NCBI GenBank assembly: GCA_037367405.1
Contig: JAZKJV010003263.1
Coordinates: forward strand, 434,001-498,000
Source of the DNA: Ottelia alismoides
Taxonomy: Eukaryota; Streptophyta; Magnoliopsida; Alismatales; Hydrocharitaceae
Length of the DNA: 64,000 nucleotides
Reading direction: 5' to 3'
The notes under the pieces are model-generated. The model did not search any database. It was not told the DNA's origin and saw nothing but the letters and a program-made list of their open reading frames with translations. Position numbers and translations under genes: made by a program. Each line of letters begins with the position of its first letter. Position 1 is the stretch's first letter. Positions 1-9,865 of the stretch are shown here, one piece after another.

Positions 1-159
1 CCCAAGGCCTCTACTCGGTGCCGGTGTGCCGCGTTCTTCCTAGGACTCGGCGTTATGTTTGATTCAAGTGCATAATCGTCTACCTATGCACTTGGATCCT
101 ACAAGGTCTTGGTAGACAGTATTTTCTTGGTCTATCAGTAGTTGCTCTTCTCCGGCATC
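1..159 (+). other. 5' leader of copia-1 (5' LTR outside window)
   Basis: This non-coding stretch precedes the gag-pol start. No iMet-type primer site (TGGTATCAGAGC) and no LTR are visible in it, so the 5' LTR and primer site must lie to the left of the window. The copia-1 leader differs in sequence from the GC-rich leader of copia-3, although the two proteins are closely related. Confidence 0.6.
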
Positions 160-3100
160 ATGTCAGATCAGAAGCTTGATATGCCCTCCATAGGTGCCTT
201 CAAAGGTTCGGCACCAATCGTCAAGATGGACGGGACGAACTACGAACTGTGGGCGATGCAGTTCCTCAGTCTCATGAAGTCGTGTGGTAAGAAGCATATT
301 CTTACCGAGGATGAACCGCCGGAGAAGACAGGAATCTATGTCTCATGGGAGGCGGATGATGCGTACGCCAAGGTGTGGCTCTCAGGTACGCTCACGACGG
401 AGATAGCGAATGATGTCCTTCACCAGCCCACCGCTAAGGCGATGTGGGATATTTTGGCTATGACGTACTCTCAGGTCCGTAATGAGACGAAGATGCTCCA
501 GTTGCAGCATGATATATTTACCACGAAGCAGAATGGGAAGCCTCTTCATTCCCTGTACACGTCGCTTCGTGGCATGTTTGAGAAGCTCTACAGCACCATT
601 CCGCTTACAGCCACGCCGGAACAGCAGAAGACGTTCCGCAACGCCACTATGGTTGGCGTATTACTCGCTGCCCTAGATCCGGAGTACGAGGCAGCACGCG
701 CTCAGATACTGGCAGATGCCACCATCCCACCGATGGAAGAGGTATACAGGAGGCTCAGTCGTGTACCCGTTCCATCCAGTACAGCGACTGCGACTCCGTC
801 AGCAATGGCAGTTTCCAGGGGACGTGGTGGTTCGTCCTCGTTTCGTGGCAGGGGAAGTGGTGGACGTGGCCGCGGAGGCCGCATACGCTCTACGTGCTCA
901 TATTGTCGTCGCACTGGTCATTCGGAGGATACATGCTATTCCAAGCATGGTTTTCCTCCTTCTGCACGAGTAGCTGATCATGTTCAGGGTCCACCCGCAT
1001 CTACTCCAGATCACAGGTTCGAAGAGTTGGTGGCACGACTTTGGGATATTATGCCACAATCTTCTTCATCAGAGGATGCAGACGTTTCTGATGTTGCGGC
1101 TTCGGCGTCAGCCAGTTCATCGGCCTCAGCCAGTGGCTCAGGTAGTCCTTCAGCCTCATTTCATAGTCATGACCTCACAGGATGGATTGCCGACTCTGGA
1201 GCTACCCATCATCTATGCCGTGAGAAAGATATTCTGCAGTCATACAGAGCTGTTCAGCCAGGTCGCTCTGTACTCATTGCTGATGGCACTCAGTCTCCTA
1301 TCATCGGTCAGGGGGAGACAGCTTTGCTACCCTCTATGCACTTACAGAATGTGCTACATGCTCCAGAATTCTCTATGAACCTCTTATCTATTAGTCAGAT
1401 TACACGTGATTTGCACTGTCGTGCTATTTTTGATCCATCGTCTGTTATTTTTCAGGACATACTGACGGGCAGGGTGATTGGCTGTGGTTCTGAGCACAAT
1501 GGCCTTTATCGTCTCGTTCGTAACTCCTACGCTGGTGTCTCCTTGCATACCCAGGCCTATGTTTCTCCGTACACCTGGCATCTTCGGTTCGGTCATCTAC
1601 CGCTGCAAAAGATGCGTCACCTCCTGCCTCAGATATCTCCGAGTTCTTCTTTTCGGTGTGAAGCATGTCAGTTAGGGAAGCACCATCGGTCTAGCTTCCC
1701 CGGTCGTCAGAGTCGGAGCAGTAGCTCCCCGTTTGAATTATTTCATATAGATATTTGGGGTCCAAGTCGTGTCCCGGATCACCAGGGGCACAGGTTCTAT
1801 CTAGTGGTGGTTGATGGTTTCTCCAGAGTGTCGTGGACTTTTCTTCTCAAAAATAAATCTGAAGCAGGAAATATTCTTCAAAATCTAATTAATGAAGTTC
1901 AGAATGTTTTTTCATCTACTGTTAAGTATGTGCGTACTGACAATGCATTGGAGTTCTGCACTCGCTCTCTTGCTAGCTTCCTTTCATCTAAAGGCATTGT
2001 CCACCAAACCACATGTGCCTACACCTCTCAACAAAATGGGGTTGCCGAACGAAAACATCGACACTTTCTTGACATTGCTCGCACTTTACTTATTCAGAGT
2101 TGTGCTCCATTAACCTTTTGGGGTGATGCTATACTTACTGCGTGTTATCTGGTCAATCGAATGCCTACAACTGTTCTTGGGGAAAAGTCTCCAATCTCTG
2201 TTCTCTTTCCTGACAGAGACTTGTTTACATTGACACCTCGGGTTTTTGGCACTGTCGCTTTTGTTCACCGCTTATCTCCGGGGCTTGATAAGCTATCCCC
2301 TAGGGCTATCAAGTGTGTTTTCGTGGGCTACTCCAGGACACAGAAGGGGTACCGTTGCTATGATCCTGTCAATGACAAGTACTATGTGAGTGCAGATGTT
2401 ACATTTTTCGAACCTGTCATGTACTTCTCCCCTGCAAGTGACAGATTGGTCTCCTCCACATCATCAGACTCCCAAGTCTATGTTCCACCACCTCCAAGCC
2501 TGGGTCCGTCCTCTACTCCAGCGTCCCAAATATCAACACCACCACCACCACCCCCGCCACCACCACCACCATCACCCCCAGTTGTTCCTTTCACTAAGTT
2601 CTACACGAGACGCACGGGCCCTGCTCAAGCTACATCTCAACCATCCAGCACGCCTCAGGTATGTTCTGATATTAATGATGGGTTAAATAATGCACATGTG
2701 CAGGAGTTTTTAACACAGGAGGAGGACCAACCGGTCAGCACTGTTTTGGATGACTTGGACCGGCCTATTGCTCATAGGAAACAGCGAAGACAGTGTGCCT
2801 CATATCCCCTAGCCTCTCATGTCTCCTTTCATCGTCTCACTGGGGATTTCCAGAAGTTTGTCGCTGCTGTATCGTCAGTTGAGATTCCACGGACATATCA
2901 GGATGCCATGAAGACTGAATGCTGGCGTTTAGCAATGGAAGAGGAGATGCGTGCATTGCAATCCAGAGGGACTTGGTCTCTAGTCCCTATTCCTCCAGGT
3001 GCGTCTGTGGTGAGCTGCAAGTGGGTTTTTACGGTCAAATATCATGCAGATGGTCGTCTTGACAGATACAAGGCCAGGCTTGTAGCACGAGGGTTTACAC

Positions 3101-4419
3101 AGACATATGGGGTAGATTACTTGGACACTTTTTCACCGGTGGCGAGACATTCTACCCTTCGCATTCTTCTATCGGTTGCAGTGGTACGTGACTGGACCAT
3201 ATTCCAGCTTGATGTTAAGAATGCTTTCTTGTATGGTGATCTACAGGAGGAAGTCTACATGCAGCAGCCACCCGGGTTTGCTGCTGAGGGGGAGACTCAG
3301 AGGGTATGCAGACTTCATAAGGCTATCTATGGCCTTAAGCAGAGTCCTCGTGCATGGTTCCAGAAGCTCTCCCAGCTTATTGAACGACAGGGTTTCAGAA
3401 GATCAAATGCGGATCACTCACTGTTCGTCCGGAAGACCCCTAGAGGTACCATCATTGTTATGGTATATGTTGATGACATATTGGTTACTGGAGATGATGC
3501 ACAAGGGGTTGAGATAACCAAGTCTATGTTGGGCAGCCAGTTCATTACAAAGGATCTAGGCACAATACGGTATTTTCTGGGGATAGAATTTGCAAGAAAT
3601 GCACAAGGAATGATGATGACTCAAAGAAAATATGTCACAGATTTGCTGGTTGAAACAGGAATGACTGGATGCAGACCTTCAAGTACACCGATGGATCCGA
3701 GTATGAAGCTGTACGATGATGACACTGAGGAGGTGGACAAGAGAAGGTACAGAGAAATGGTGGGCAAGCTCTTATACATCACTATAACTCGACCGGATAT
3801 TGCACTTGCAGTAAACCGGGTGAGTCAATTTATGGAGCAGCCGAGGCAAGTACATATGGATGCATTGTACATGATATTGAGATATCTGAAGTCTTCACCA
3901 GGCACAGGGTTGCTGTTCAAGAAAGGCACGGATTTGTCTATTTCAGCCTGCGCAGATGCGGATTATGCAGGATGTCCACGGGATCGTAAGTCTACTTCTG
4001 GATTTGCTATCTTCGTAGGAAGCTCTTTAGTCTCCTGGAAAAGCAAGAAGCAGACTGTTGTGGCGAGATCCAGTGCCGAATCCGAGTACAGGGCCATGGC
4101 ACAGGCAAGCACAGAAATGATGTGGGTTAAAGCAGTCCTAGAAGATCTGAATGTTGAAGTTCCGTTGCCTATGAACCTGCAATGTGACAATCAGGTAGCG
4201 TTATTCATTGCCAACAATCCAGCCTTCCATGAGAGAACAAAACATATAGAGGTGGATTGTCATTACACTAGGGACATGATTCAGAAGGGCTTCATCTCCA
4301 CGTCTCACGTCAGTTCAGAGGACCAGACAGCAGACATATTCACAAAGCCATTGCTCAGAGGACCTTTCCAGAGATGTTCTTCCAAGCTGAGCATGATAGA
4401 TATCTATGCTCCATCTTGA
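160..4419 (+). CDS. Intact Ty1/copia gag-pol polyprotein (copia-1)
   Basis: This single reading frame of 1419 codons encodes a complete copia polyprotein. The ATG at 160 is preferred over upstream in-frame codons because the related copia-3 starts at the same place (MSxxKxDMPSIG). In order: UBN2-type gag (about residues 20-210), CCHC knuckle CSYCRRTGHSEDTC (246-259), aspartic protease DSGA (345), pre-integrase HHCC zinc site (H474, H479, C500, C503), integrase D531, D594 and E630 with D-D-35-E spacing, a proline-rich linker, reverse transcriptase D1018 and YVDD (1103-1106), and RNase H (D1266, E1309, D1343). All listed catalytic residues are present and no stop or frameshift is seen. Length and the short LTR fit the Ale/Retrofit-like group, an inference. 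The polyprotein would be processed by its own protease inside virus-like particles. Expression cannot be judged from sequence. Confidence 0.95.
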   Translation: MSDQKLDMPSIGAFKGSAPIVKMDGTNYELWAMQFLSLMKSCGKKHILTEDEPPEKTGIYVSWEADDAYAKVWLSGTLTTEIANDVLHQPTAKAMWDILAMTYSQVRNETKMLQLQHDIFTTKQNGKPLHSLYTSLRGMFEKLYSTIPLTATPEQQKTFRNATMVGVLLAALDPEYEAARAQILADATIPPMEEVYRRLSRVPVPSSTATATPSAMAVSRGRGGSSSFRGRGSGGRGRGGRIRSTCSYCRRTGHSEDTCYSKHGFPPSARVADHVQGPPASTPDHRFEELVARLWDIMPQSSSSEDADVSDVAASASASSSASASGSGSPSASFHSHDLTGWIADSGATHHLCREKDILQSYRAVQPGRSVLIADGTQSPIIGQGETALLPSMHLQNVLHAPEFSMNLLSISQITRDLHCRAIFDPSSVIFQDILTGRVIGCGSEHNGLYRLVRNSYAGVSLHTQAYVSPYTWHLRFGHLPLQKMRHLLPQISPSSSFRCEACQLGKHHRSSFPGRQSRSSSSPFELFHIDIWGPSRVPDHQGHRFYLVVVDGFSRVSWTFLLKNKSEAGNILQNLINEVQNVFSSTVKYVRTDNALEFCTRSLASFLSSKGIVHQTTCAYTSQQNGVAERKHRHFLDIARTLLIQSCAPLTFWGDAILTACYLVNRMPTTVLGEKSPISVLFPDRDLFTLTPRVFGTVAFVHRLSPGLDKLSPRAIKCVFVGYSRTQKGYRCYDPVNDKYYVSADVTFFEPVMYFSPASDRLVSSTSSDSQVYVPPPPSLGPSSTPASQISTPPPPPPPPPPPSPPVVPFTKFYTRRTGPAQATSQPSSTPQVCSDINDGLNNAHVQEFLTQEEDQPVSTVLDDLDRPIAHRKQRRQCASYPLASHVSFHRLTGDFQKFVAAVSSVEIPRTYQDAMKTECWRLAMEEEMRALQSRGTWSLVPIPPGASVVSCKWVFTVKYHADGRLDRYKARLVARGFTQTYGVDYLDTFSPVARHSTLRILLSVAVVRDWTIFQLDVKNAFLYGDLQEEVYMQQPPGFAAEGETQRVCRLHKAIYGLKQSPRAWFQKLSQLIERQGFRRSNADHSLFVRKTPRGTIIVMVYVDDILVTGDDAQGVEITKSMLGSQFITKDLGTIRYFLGIEFARNAQGMMMTQRKYVTDLLVETGMTGCRPSSTPMDPSMKLYDDDTEEVDKRRYREMVGKLLYITITRPDIALAVNRVSQFMEQPRQVHMDALYMILRYLKSSPGTGLLFKKGTDLSISACADADYAGCPRDRKSTSGFAIFVGSSLVSWKSKKQTVVARSSAESEYRAMAQASTEMMWVKAVLEDLNVEVPLPMNLQCDNQVALFIANNPAFHERTKHIEVDCHYTRDMIQKGFISTSHVSSEDQTADIFTKPLLRGPFQRCSSKLSMIDIYAPS

Positions 4420-4426
4420 GGGGGAG
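4418..4426 (+). promoter_or_regulatory. Polypurine tract of copia-1
   Basis: The purine run GAGGGGGAG overlaps the stop codon and directly abuts the TG of the 3' LTR. This is the expected position of the plus-strand DNA primer. Confidence 0.8.
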
Positions 4427-4566
4427 TGTAGAGATAGTTGTTCGTCTTTGATGTTATTTATTATTTCAGTTTCTTTATGTACCTCTCATGTAATTTACCC
4501 AAGGGCTCTCTCCCTATATAAGAGACCCGAGGGCTCTATGGAATAAATCATCTGAGTATTCTAACA
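4427..4566 (+). repeat. 3' LTR of copia-1
   Basis: This 140-bp LTR starts TGTAGAGATAG and ends TTCTAACA. It contains a TATA-like CCCTATATAAGAGA near 4513, the likely core promoter and start of R. The following bases GAATT are the probable right copy of the 5-bp target duplication; the left copy is outside the window. The sequence resumes directly into the reading frame of copia-2, which fixes the right boundary. Confidence 0.85.
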
Positions 4567-7497
4567 GAATTTACTGTCAATTAGTCAGATTACTAAGGAT
4601 CTACTTGTCGAGCGATATTTGACCCATCATCTCTTGTGTTTCAGGACATTCTCACGGGCAACATGATTGGACATGGCTGTGAGCAAGGCGGGTTGTATCG
4701 ACTGGTCCATACACCTTACGCCGGAGCATCATCCACTCCATTGGACTTGTCTCTCCTTACTTATGGCATATGCGCTTTGGTCATCTTCCGTTTCAGAAGC
4801 TGCGTCAAGTCCTCCCTCAGATCTCACCCCGCTCGTCTTTTGATTGTGAAGCTTGTCAGTTAGGGAAGCATCATCGGTCTATCTTCCCTAGTCGTCAGAG
4901 TCGGAGCAGTAGCTCTCCATTTGAGTTTTTTCATATTGATATTTGGGGTCCAAGTCGTGTCCCAGATTATCAGGGACACTGGTTCTATTTAGTTGCTGTG
5001 GATGATTTCAGTCGTTTGTCTTGGGTCTTTCTGTTAAAGAATAAATCTGAAGCGGGCATTACTATTATGAACTTTATTAAAGAAGTGCAGAAAGTGTTTT
5101 CTGTTTCTGTCAAAATTGTGAGAACTGATAATGCCCTTAAATTCTATACTCGAACATTATCCCAATTTCTTTCATTCCATAGCATTCTTCATCAAACGTC
5201 TTGTGCCTACACGTCCCAACAAAATGGTGTCGTAGAAAGAAAACACCACCATCTTCTTGATATAACTCGTACGCTTCTTATCTAGAGTTGTGCTCCTCAC
5301 TCGTTATGGGGCGATGCGGTTCTTACTGCATGTTATCTCATTAACCGCATGCCCTCGTCTGTGTTGGGGGAGAAGATACCTTTCTCTCTCGTTTTTCCCA
5401 ACAAGGAGTTGTTCCCTCTGACTCCACGTGTCTTTGGGTCTGTGGCATCCGTTCACCAGTTGTCTCCAGGGGTTGACAAGCTCTCTCTTAGGGTTGTCAA
5501 ATGTGTTTTTGTCGGGTATTCCAGGACTCAAAAGGGTTATCGTTGCTATAATCCATTACGTCGAAGATATTATGTCAGTGCAGATGTCACGTTTTTTGAG
5601 TCAATCATGTTTTTCTCTCCTGCAGGTGACAGATTAGTGACATCAGCTATAAATTATGAAATCTATATTCCTTCTCCACCCATGTATGAGCAGGGGTCGA
5701 CGGCCGGCCCCTGCTCATAATCATGGACAATCATCAAACATGCCCCAGGTTTGTTCTGATAACATTATTCCTAGTGATGGGACTGATGGCATTTCTCAGC
5801 AGGAACAAGCAGTGGATGTTGGTACAACCAATGCAGATCTTGATTTGCCAATTGCACTGAGAAAACAGAAGGGGTCATGTACTTCACATCCAATTGCTTC
5901 TCATGTTACCTTTGAGCACTTGGCAGGAGATTTCAGGAGATTTGTAGGTGCTTTATCCGCTGTGAATATTCCAATGACCTACCAGGAAGCATTGGCCGAT
6001 AGCAGATGACATCTGGCTATGGAGGAAGAGATGGTCGCCCTTCAGTCGAGAGGTACTTGGAGTCTTGTTCCAGCTCCTACTGGGGCATCTATTGTGAGTT
6101 GCAAGTGGGTATTTACAGTGAAACACCATGCCGATGGCAGTATTGATAGGTACAAGGCTTGATTGGTTGCTCGGGGATTTACTCAGACGTATGGGGTAGA
6201 TTATCTTGACACGTTTTCTCCTGTTGCTCGACACTCTACCTTACGGATTCTTCTATCTGTTGTTGTGATTCGAGATTGGCCTCTGTTTCAATTAGATGTC
6301 AAAAATGCATTTTTATATGGTGATCTTTAGGAGGAGGTTTACATGCAGCAGCCACCTGGGTTTACTGCTGAGGGGGAGTGTGTACAGGTATGCAGGCTTC
6401 ATAAGGCGATCTATGGCCTAAAGCAGAGAGCTTGGTTCCAGAAGGTCTCAGATTTGTTTGAGAAGCAAGGATTCAAAAGGTCAAATGCATACCATTCACT
6501 CTTTGTACAGAGGACATCCAGAGGTATGACTATCATTATGGTGTATGTTGACGATATACTCATTACAGGAGATGATATGAAGGGAATAAAAATAGCAAAA
6601 GAATTCTTGGGCCGTGAATTCGTTACTAAGGATTTAGGAGTACTGAGATATTTCCTTGGTTTGGAGTTTGCTAGAAATGAACAAGGACTCGTGATGACTC
6701 GGAGGAAATATGTCACTGACTTGCTAAGTGACACAAGCATGCTTGGATGTCGACCTGCTTCTACACCAATGGATCCAAGCTCGAAGATGCATGATGACGA
6801 CACTGAGGAGGTTGACAAAAGAAGGTACATAAAACTGGTAGGGAGGCTCCTTTATGTTACTATTACAAAACTAGATATTACATTTGCAGTAAATAAAGTG
6901 AGCCAGTTCATGGAGCAACCTCGCCAAGTACACATGGACGCCATACATATGATACTAAGGTATCTTAAGTCATCTCCAGGCGCAGGTTTGATGTTTAGGA
7001 AGAAGGGCACTATTACTATTTCAGCATGTGTAGATGCAGACTATGCAGGGTGTCCAAGTGATAGGAAATCTACATCAGGTTTTCCTATATTCATTGGGGA
7101 GTCACTTGTTTCATGGAAGAGCAAGAAGCAAACAGTAGTTGCGAGATCCAGTGCTGAATCAGAGTATAGAGCTATGGCCCAAGCATGTGCAGAAGTGATG
7201 TGGGTTCGCGCAGTTCTGACAGATCTACATATAGATGTTTCACGTCCCATATCACTAGAATGTGACAATCAGGCTGCAATATTCATTGCCAACAACCCTG
7301 CTTTTCACGAGAGGACGAAGCACATTGAGGTGGATTGCCATTATATCCATGATATGATCCAGAAGGGCTTCATTTCTACAACACATGTCAGCTCAGGAGA
7401 CCAAACGGTAGACATCCTTACTAAAACGTTGCTTCGGGGTCCCTTTCAGAAGTGCTTGTCCAAGATGAGCATGATAGATATCTATGCTCCATCTTGA
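4567..7497 (+). pseudogene. Decayed Ty1/copia gag-pol (copia-2), host of the copia-1 insertion
   Basis: The sequence resumes in the frame encoding LLSISQIT, just downstream of the protease, and runs to the same C-terminus as copia-1. The missing gag and protease lie left of the window because copia-1 is inserted here. Lesions: frameshift at about 4740-4765; TAG at 5283 where copia-1 has CAG; frameshift at about 5695-5720 in the linker; TGA at 6007; TGA at 6160 at an arginine position; TAG at 6328 replacing CAG; and a six-base in-frame loss after GLKQ near 6427. From 6343 to 7497 the frame is open and keeps YVDD and the RNase H motifs. It cannot encode a functional polyprotein. Several stops fit C-to-T decay at CG or CHG sites. 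Confidence 0.9.
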
Positions 7498-7503
7498 GGG
7501 GGG

Positions 7504-7644
7504 TGTGGAAATTTATTTATGTTCTTGTATCTTTATCTATTTATTTTTTCGTTTGTCTACCTTATGTAATTTACCCATAGGCCTCTCCCTATATAAGAGA
7601 GCCTAGAGCTCAAGTAATAAACACAATGCTTATTTTTCCCAACA
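7504..7644 (+). repeat. 3' LTR of copia-2
   Basis: This 141-bp LTR begins TGTGGAAATT right after a TTGAGGGGGG purine tract and ends CCCAACA. It has the same TATA block, CCCTATATAAGAGA, as the copia-1 LTR but differs elsewhere, so the two are related families or old members of one family. A right target duplication would be GTGGC, with no left copy available to compare. Confidence 0.8.
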
Positions 7645-7710
7645 GTGGCAATAAACATATTTTAATGGCCATAGATGTTGCAGCCAGGGGACTTGACATC
7701 AAAGATATCA
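7645..7710 (+). pseudogene. DEAD-box RNA helicase gene fragment (motif V)
   Basis: The frame from about 7656 to 7709 encodes MAIDVAARGLDIKDI, matching the conserved motif V segment (ATDVAARGLDIKDI) of plant DEAD-box RNA helicases of the RH14/RH46 type. It is followed by AC|GTAAGG, which resembles a 5' splice donor at a likely exon edge. Nothing else of the gene is nearby: the copia-2 LTR abuts it on the left and unrelated sequence follows. It is therefore a captured or truncated exon and encodes no working helicase. Whether copia-2 landed in the gene or a duplicated piece was carried here cannot be decided from this window. Confidence 0.65.
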
Positions 7711-7808
7711 CGTAAGGGATCTTTGGATATTTGCACAACCATTTGGTTCTCGTCATGGTATACTGGGCAGTGTGAAAGGTTGGTTGTGCTGAACCTTGCC
7801 ACAACTTC

Positions 7809-7922
7809 CTCGCCTCATTAGTATCTCTCAATTCCCTTGATCTATCCAACAACCAACTCCAAGGATTCATCCCAATCAGGTCTCAGCTCCTCAAATTGAG
7901 CTCCATAGATTACTATGAAAAC
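7809..7922 (+). pseudogene. Leucine-rich-repeat receptor gene fragment
   Basis: The frame 7809-7922 encodes a leucine-rich repeat with the core SLNSLDLSNNQLQGFIP, followed by a stretch resembling the region after the last repeat in plant receptor-like proteins (SQLLKLSSIDYYEN). There is an in-frame stop at 7773 upstream, and LINE sequence begins at about 7921, so only about 38 codons remain. It lies about 100 bp from the helicase fragment and is unrelated to it, so this is a small patch of host gene debris. A chance match is possible, but the plant LRR consensus LxxLDLSxNxLxGxIP is well kept. Confidence 0.5.
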
Positions 7923-8372
7923 ATGGATTCTTTGCCTCCGATCAGATCTATTCCAAACGACTCTCGGACTTAGACGTAAGTAATTAAAATCCCTTCGGAT
8001 AGTCTTCGTCCAACACTCCTTGGACCTTCCCTACCCTTTTTATCCAGCTCAACATCCCAAATCCCGCATTTTCTAACTGGTGCATCAGCAAAGCTCCTTT
8101 GTAAACGATCAAACTGCCTTAAGTAGTTCTCTCCCATCTTATACTCAATCATAGCTACACCATCTTTCCTTCTAATTACATCGTTCTGATTCCGATCTTT
8201 CCGTGTATGACCACACATCCACCTTAGCATTTTCATTTCTACTACTATCATTATGTGGACATGTCTATCGCCCAACATTTAGATCCATAGAGCACAGTAG
8301 GTCTTACGGCTGCTTCATAATATTTTCCTTTGATTTTCAAAGGAATTTTCTTATCATATAGAACAGTAGAGG
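7921..8372 (-). mobile_element. RTE-clade LINE, 3' part of a minus-strand copy (piece 1 of 3)
   Basis: The minus strand encodes the C-terminal region of a plant RTE-type LINE ORF: EMKMLRWMCGHTRKDR, then an IEYKMGENYLRQF segment equivalent to the usual LRWFGH region. The untranslated tail is present to about 7921, where it is truncated. The sequence stops at 8372 in the target-site word ATAGAACAGTAGAGG and resumes at 9646 after two inserted elements. Alignment with the plus-strand copy at 8373-9429 shows the pieces are contiguous in origin. It is non-functional. Confidence 0.85.
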
Positions 8373-9429
8373 CTGGGAAGACTCCAATGAGAAGGCTTAT
8401 GATTCGGTCCCACAGGAGATATTGTTGAGAGTTTGGAGAAGAGACAAGTAGTTAACCTATACATTACCTTTATAAAGGATATGTATGATGGGGATTCATC
8501 TTGTGTAAGGATCCAGTCTGGGAAGACTAACTATTTTAACATCAGCATCGATCTGCATCAAGGTTCATCATTGAGTCCATTTCTGTTTACTTCGTTTATG
8601 AACGAGTAGACTAGTTACATTTAGGATGAGGTATATTGGTGTATGATGTTCGTCGATGATATTATGTCGATTGATGAGACGAAATGGAGTAAATGAGAAG
8701 CTGGAGGTTTGGAGAAATGCCTTGGAGACTAAAGGAGTAAACAGAAATATGGTCTGCGCATTTGATGGAAACAACAGTGAAGGGCTCGAGGTGAAGATTG
8801 GAGATGATATCATTTAGAAGAAATATTCTTTTAGATACTTGGGATCTATTTTGCAACAGGATGGGGAAATTGATGGAGATTTACTCATAGAATAAATGTT
8901 GGTTGCCTAAAGTAGAGAGGAGCCTCTATTGTTTCGGTGATAAGAAAATCCCTTTGAAAGTCAAAGGAAAGTATTACAAAGCAACCGTGAGACCCAATAT
9001 GCTCTATGGATCAAAATGTTGGCATGTGAACCATAGACAAGTGCAGAGAATGATATTAGCAGAAATGAAAATGTTAAGGTAGATGTGTAGTCATACACGA
9101 AAAGATCGAATTCAGAATGATGTGACTAGAAAGAAAGTTGGTATAGCTTCAATAGAAAATAAGATGAGAGACAACCGCTTAAGATGGTTTGGACATTCGC
9201 AAAAAAGGCCGATCAATGCACTAGTTAAAAGATATGAGATTTGGGATGTTGAGTCCTTTAAGAGAGGGCGAGAAAAGCACAAGTATTGGAATGAGATTAT
9301 CTGAAGGGATCTTAGTTATTTAAATTTAAGCCCGAGAATGACCTAAAAAAGATCTGAATAGAGGCAAAAAATACATATAGTTGACCCTACTTAATTGTAG
9401 GAAAAGGATGTGTTGTTGTGCAGTTGTTG
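8373..9429 (+). mobile_element. 5'-truncated RTE-clade LINE inserted in the minus-strand LINE
   Basis: This copy starts inside the reverse transcriptase (EKAYDSVPQEIL, 8383-8420), then shows the QGSSLSPF motif (about 8560) and WCMMFVDDIM, the active-site region with the usual ADD changed to VDD (about 8640). It ends with the C-terminal MCSHTRKDRIQNDV region (9083-9304) and a TTG-rich tail, TGTTGTTGTGCAGTTGTTG. Frameshifts and stops break the frame several times. It is flanked by identical 15-bp target duplications ATAGAACAGTAGAGG at 8358-8372 and 9430-9444. Truncation at the 5' end plus a long duplication is the normal outcome of target-primed reverse transcription. Confidence 0.85.
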
Positions 9430-9444
9430 ATAGAACAGTAGAGG

Positions 9445-9645
9445 TTGAACCCACTTCAATGGTCTGGTGGTATTGCAGTGTGCCTACCACCCAAAAGACC
9501 TGGATTCAAATCACCCATTGTGTTGGTTGCGTTAGGTAGCCGACAGATAGCGTAAAAAATATTCAGATCTTTCGACATGGATTTGAGCAAGAATACATGC
9601 AGGGACCCTACTTAAAGTGGGAGAAGGCTTTACCATTTGCCATCT
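9445..9645 (+). mobile_element. tRNA-derived SINE, copy 1 (Au-like)
   Basis: The element has pol III promoter boxes: box A-like TGGTCTGGTGG at 9460-9470 and box B-like GGATTCAAATC at 9502-9512. The 3' part ends GACCCTACTTAAAGTGGG plus a short tail. Copies 2 and 3 at 17641 and 17982 share the whole body. It is flanked by ATAGAACAGTAGAGG (9430-9444) and ATAGAACAATAGAGG (9646-9660), the same target word as the neighbouring LINE. The assignment to the Au-type plant SINE family rests on its length near 190 bp and the head sequence, and is from memory rather than a search. Confidence 0.8.
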
Positions 9646-9707
9646 ATAGAACAATAGAGGCTCCTCTCACTTTAGCCAACATGCATTTATTATATGAGTA
9701 ACATCTC
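9646..9707 (-). mobile_element. RTE-clade LINE, minus-strand copy (piece 2 of 3)
   Basis: This short segment is the reverse complement of LINE sequence found at about 8875-8930 in the plus copy (ATAAATG...GGCTAAAGTGAGAGGAGCC). It links piece 1 (ending 8372) with piece 3 (starting 14762). The right end, ATCTC at 9703-9707, is the target duplication made by copia-3. Confidence 0.85.
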
Positions 9708-9858
9708 TGTTGGAGGAAAATGAGTAACTTACTATTCCAGAGAACCCTGGCCTCTCTTATATAGGGAGAGGCCTAATGGGTAAAGTACAGAGTAGTCCAG
9801 AAAACAATATGGAAATACTAAACAGTACATAACACATATAATAATACTACTCTCTACA
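9708..9858 (-). repeat. 3' LTR of copia-3
   Basis: Read on the minus strand it starts TGTAGAGAGTAG and ends TCCTCCAACA. It has a CCTATATAAGAGAGG TATA region on the minus strand. The purine tract CTTGAGGGGGAT (minus strand, 9859-9870) lies just inside it. Confidence 0.9.
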
Positions 9859-9865
9859 ATCCCCC

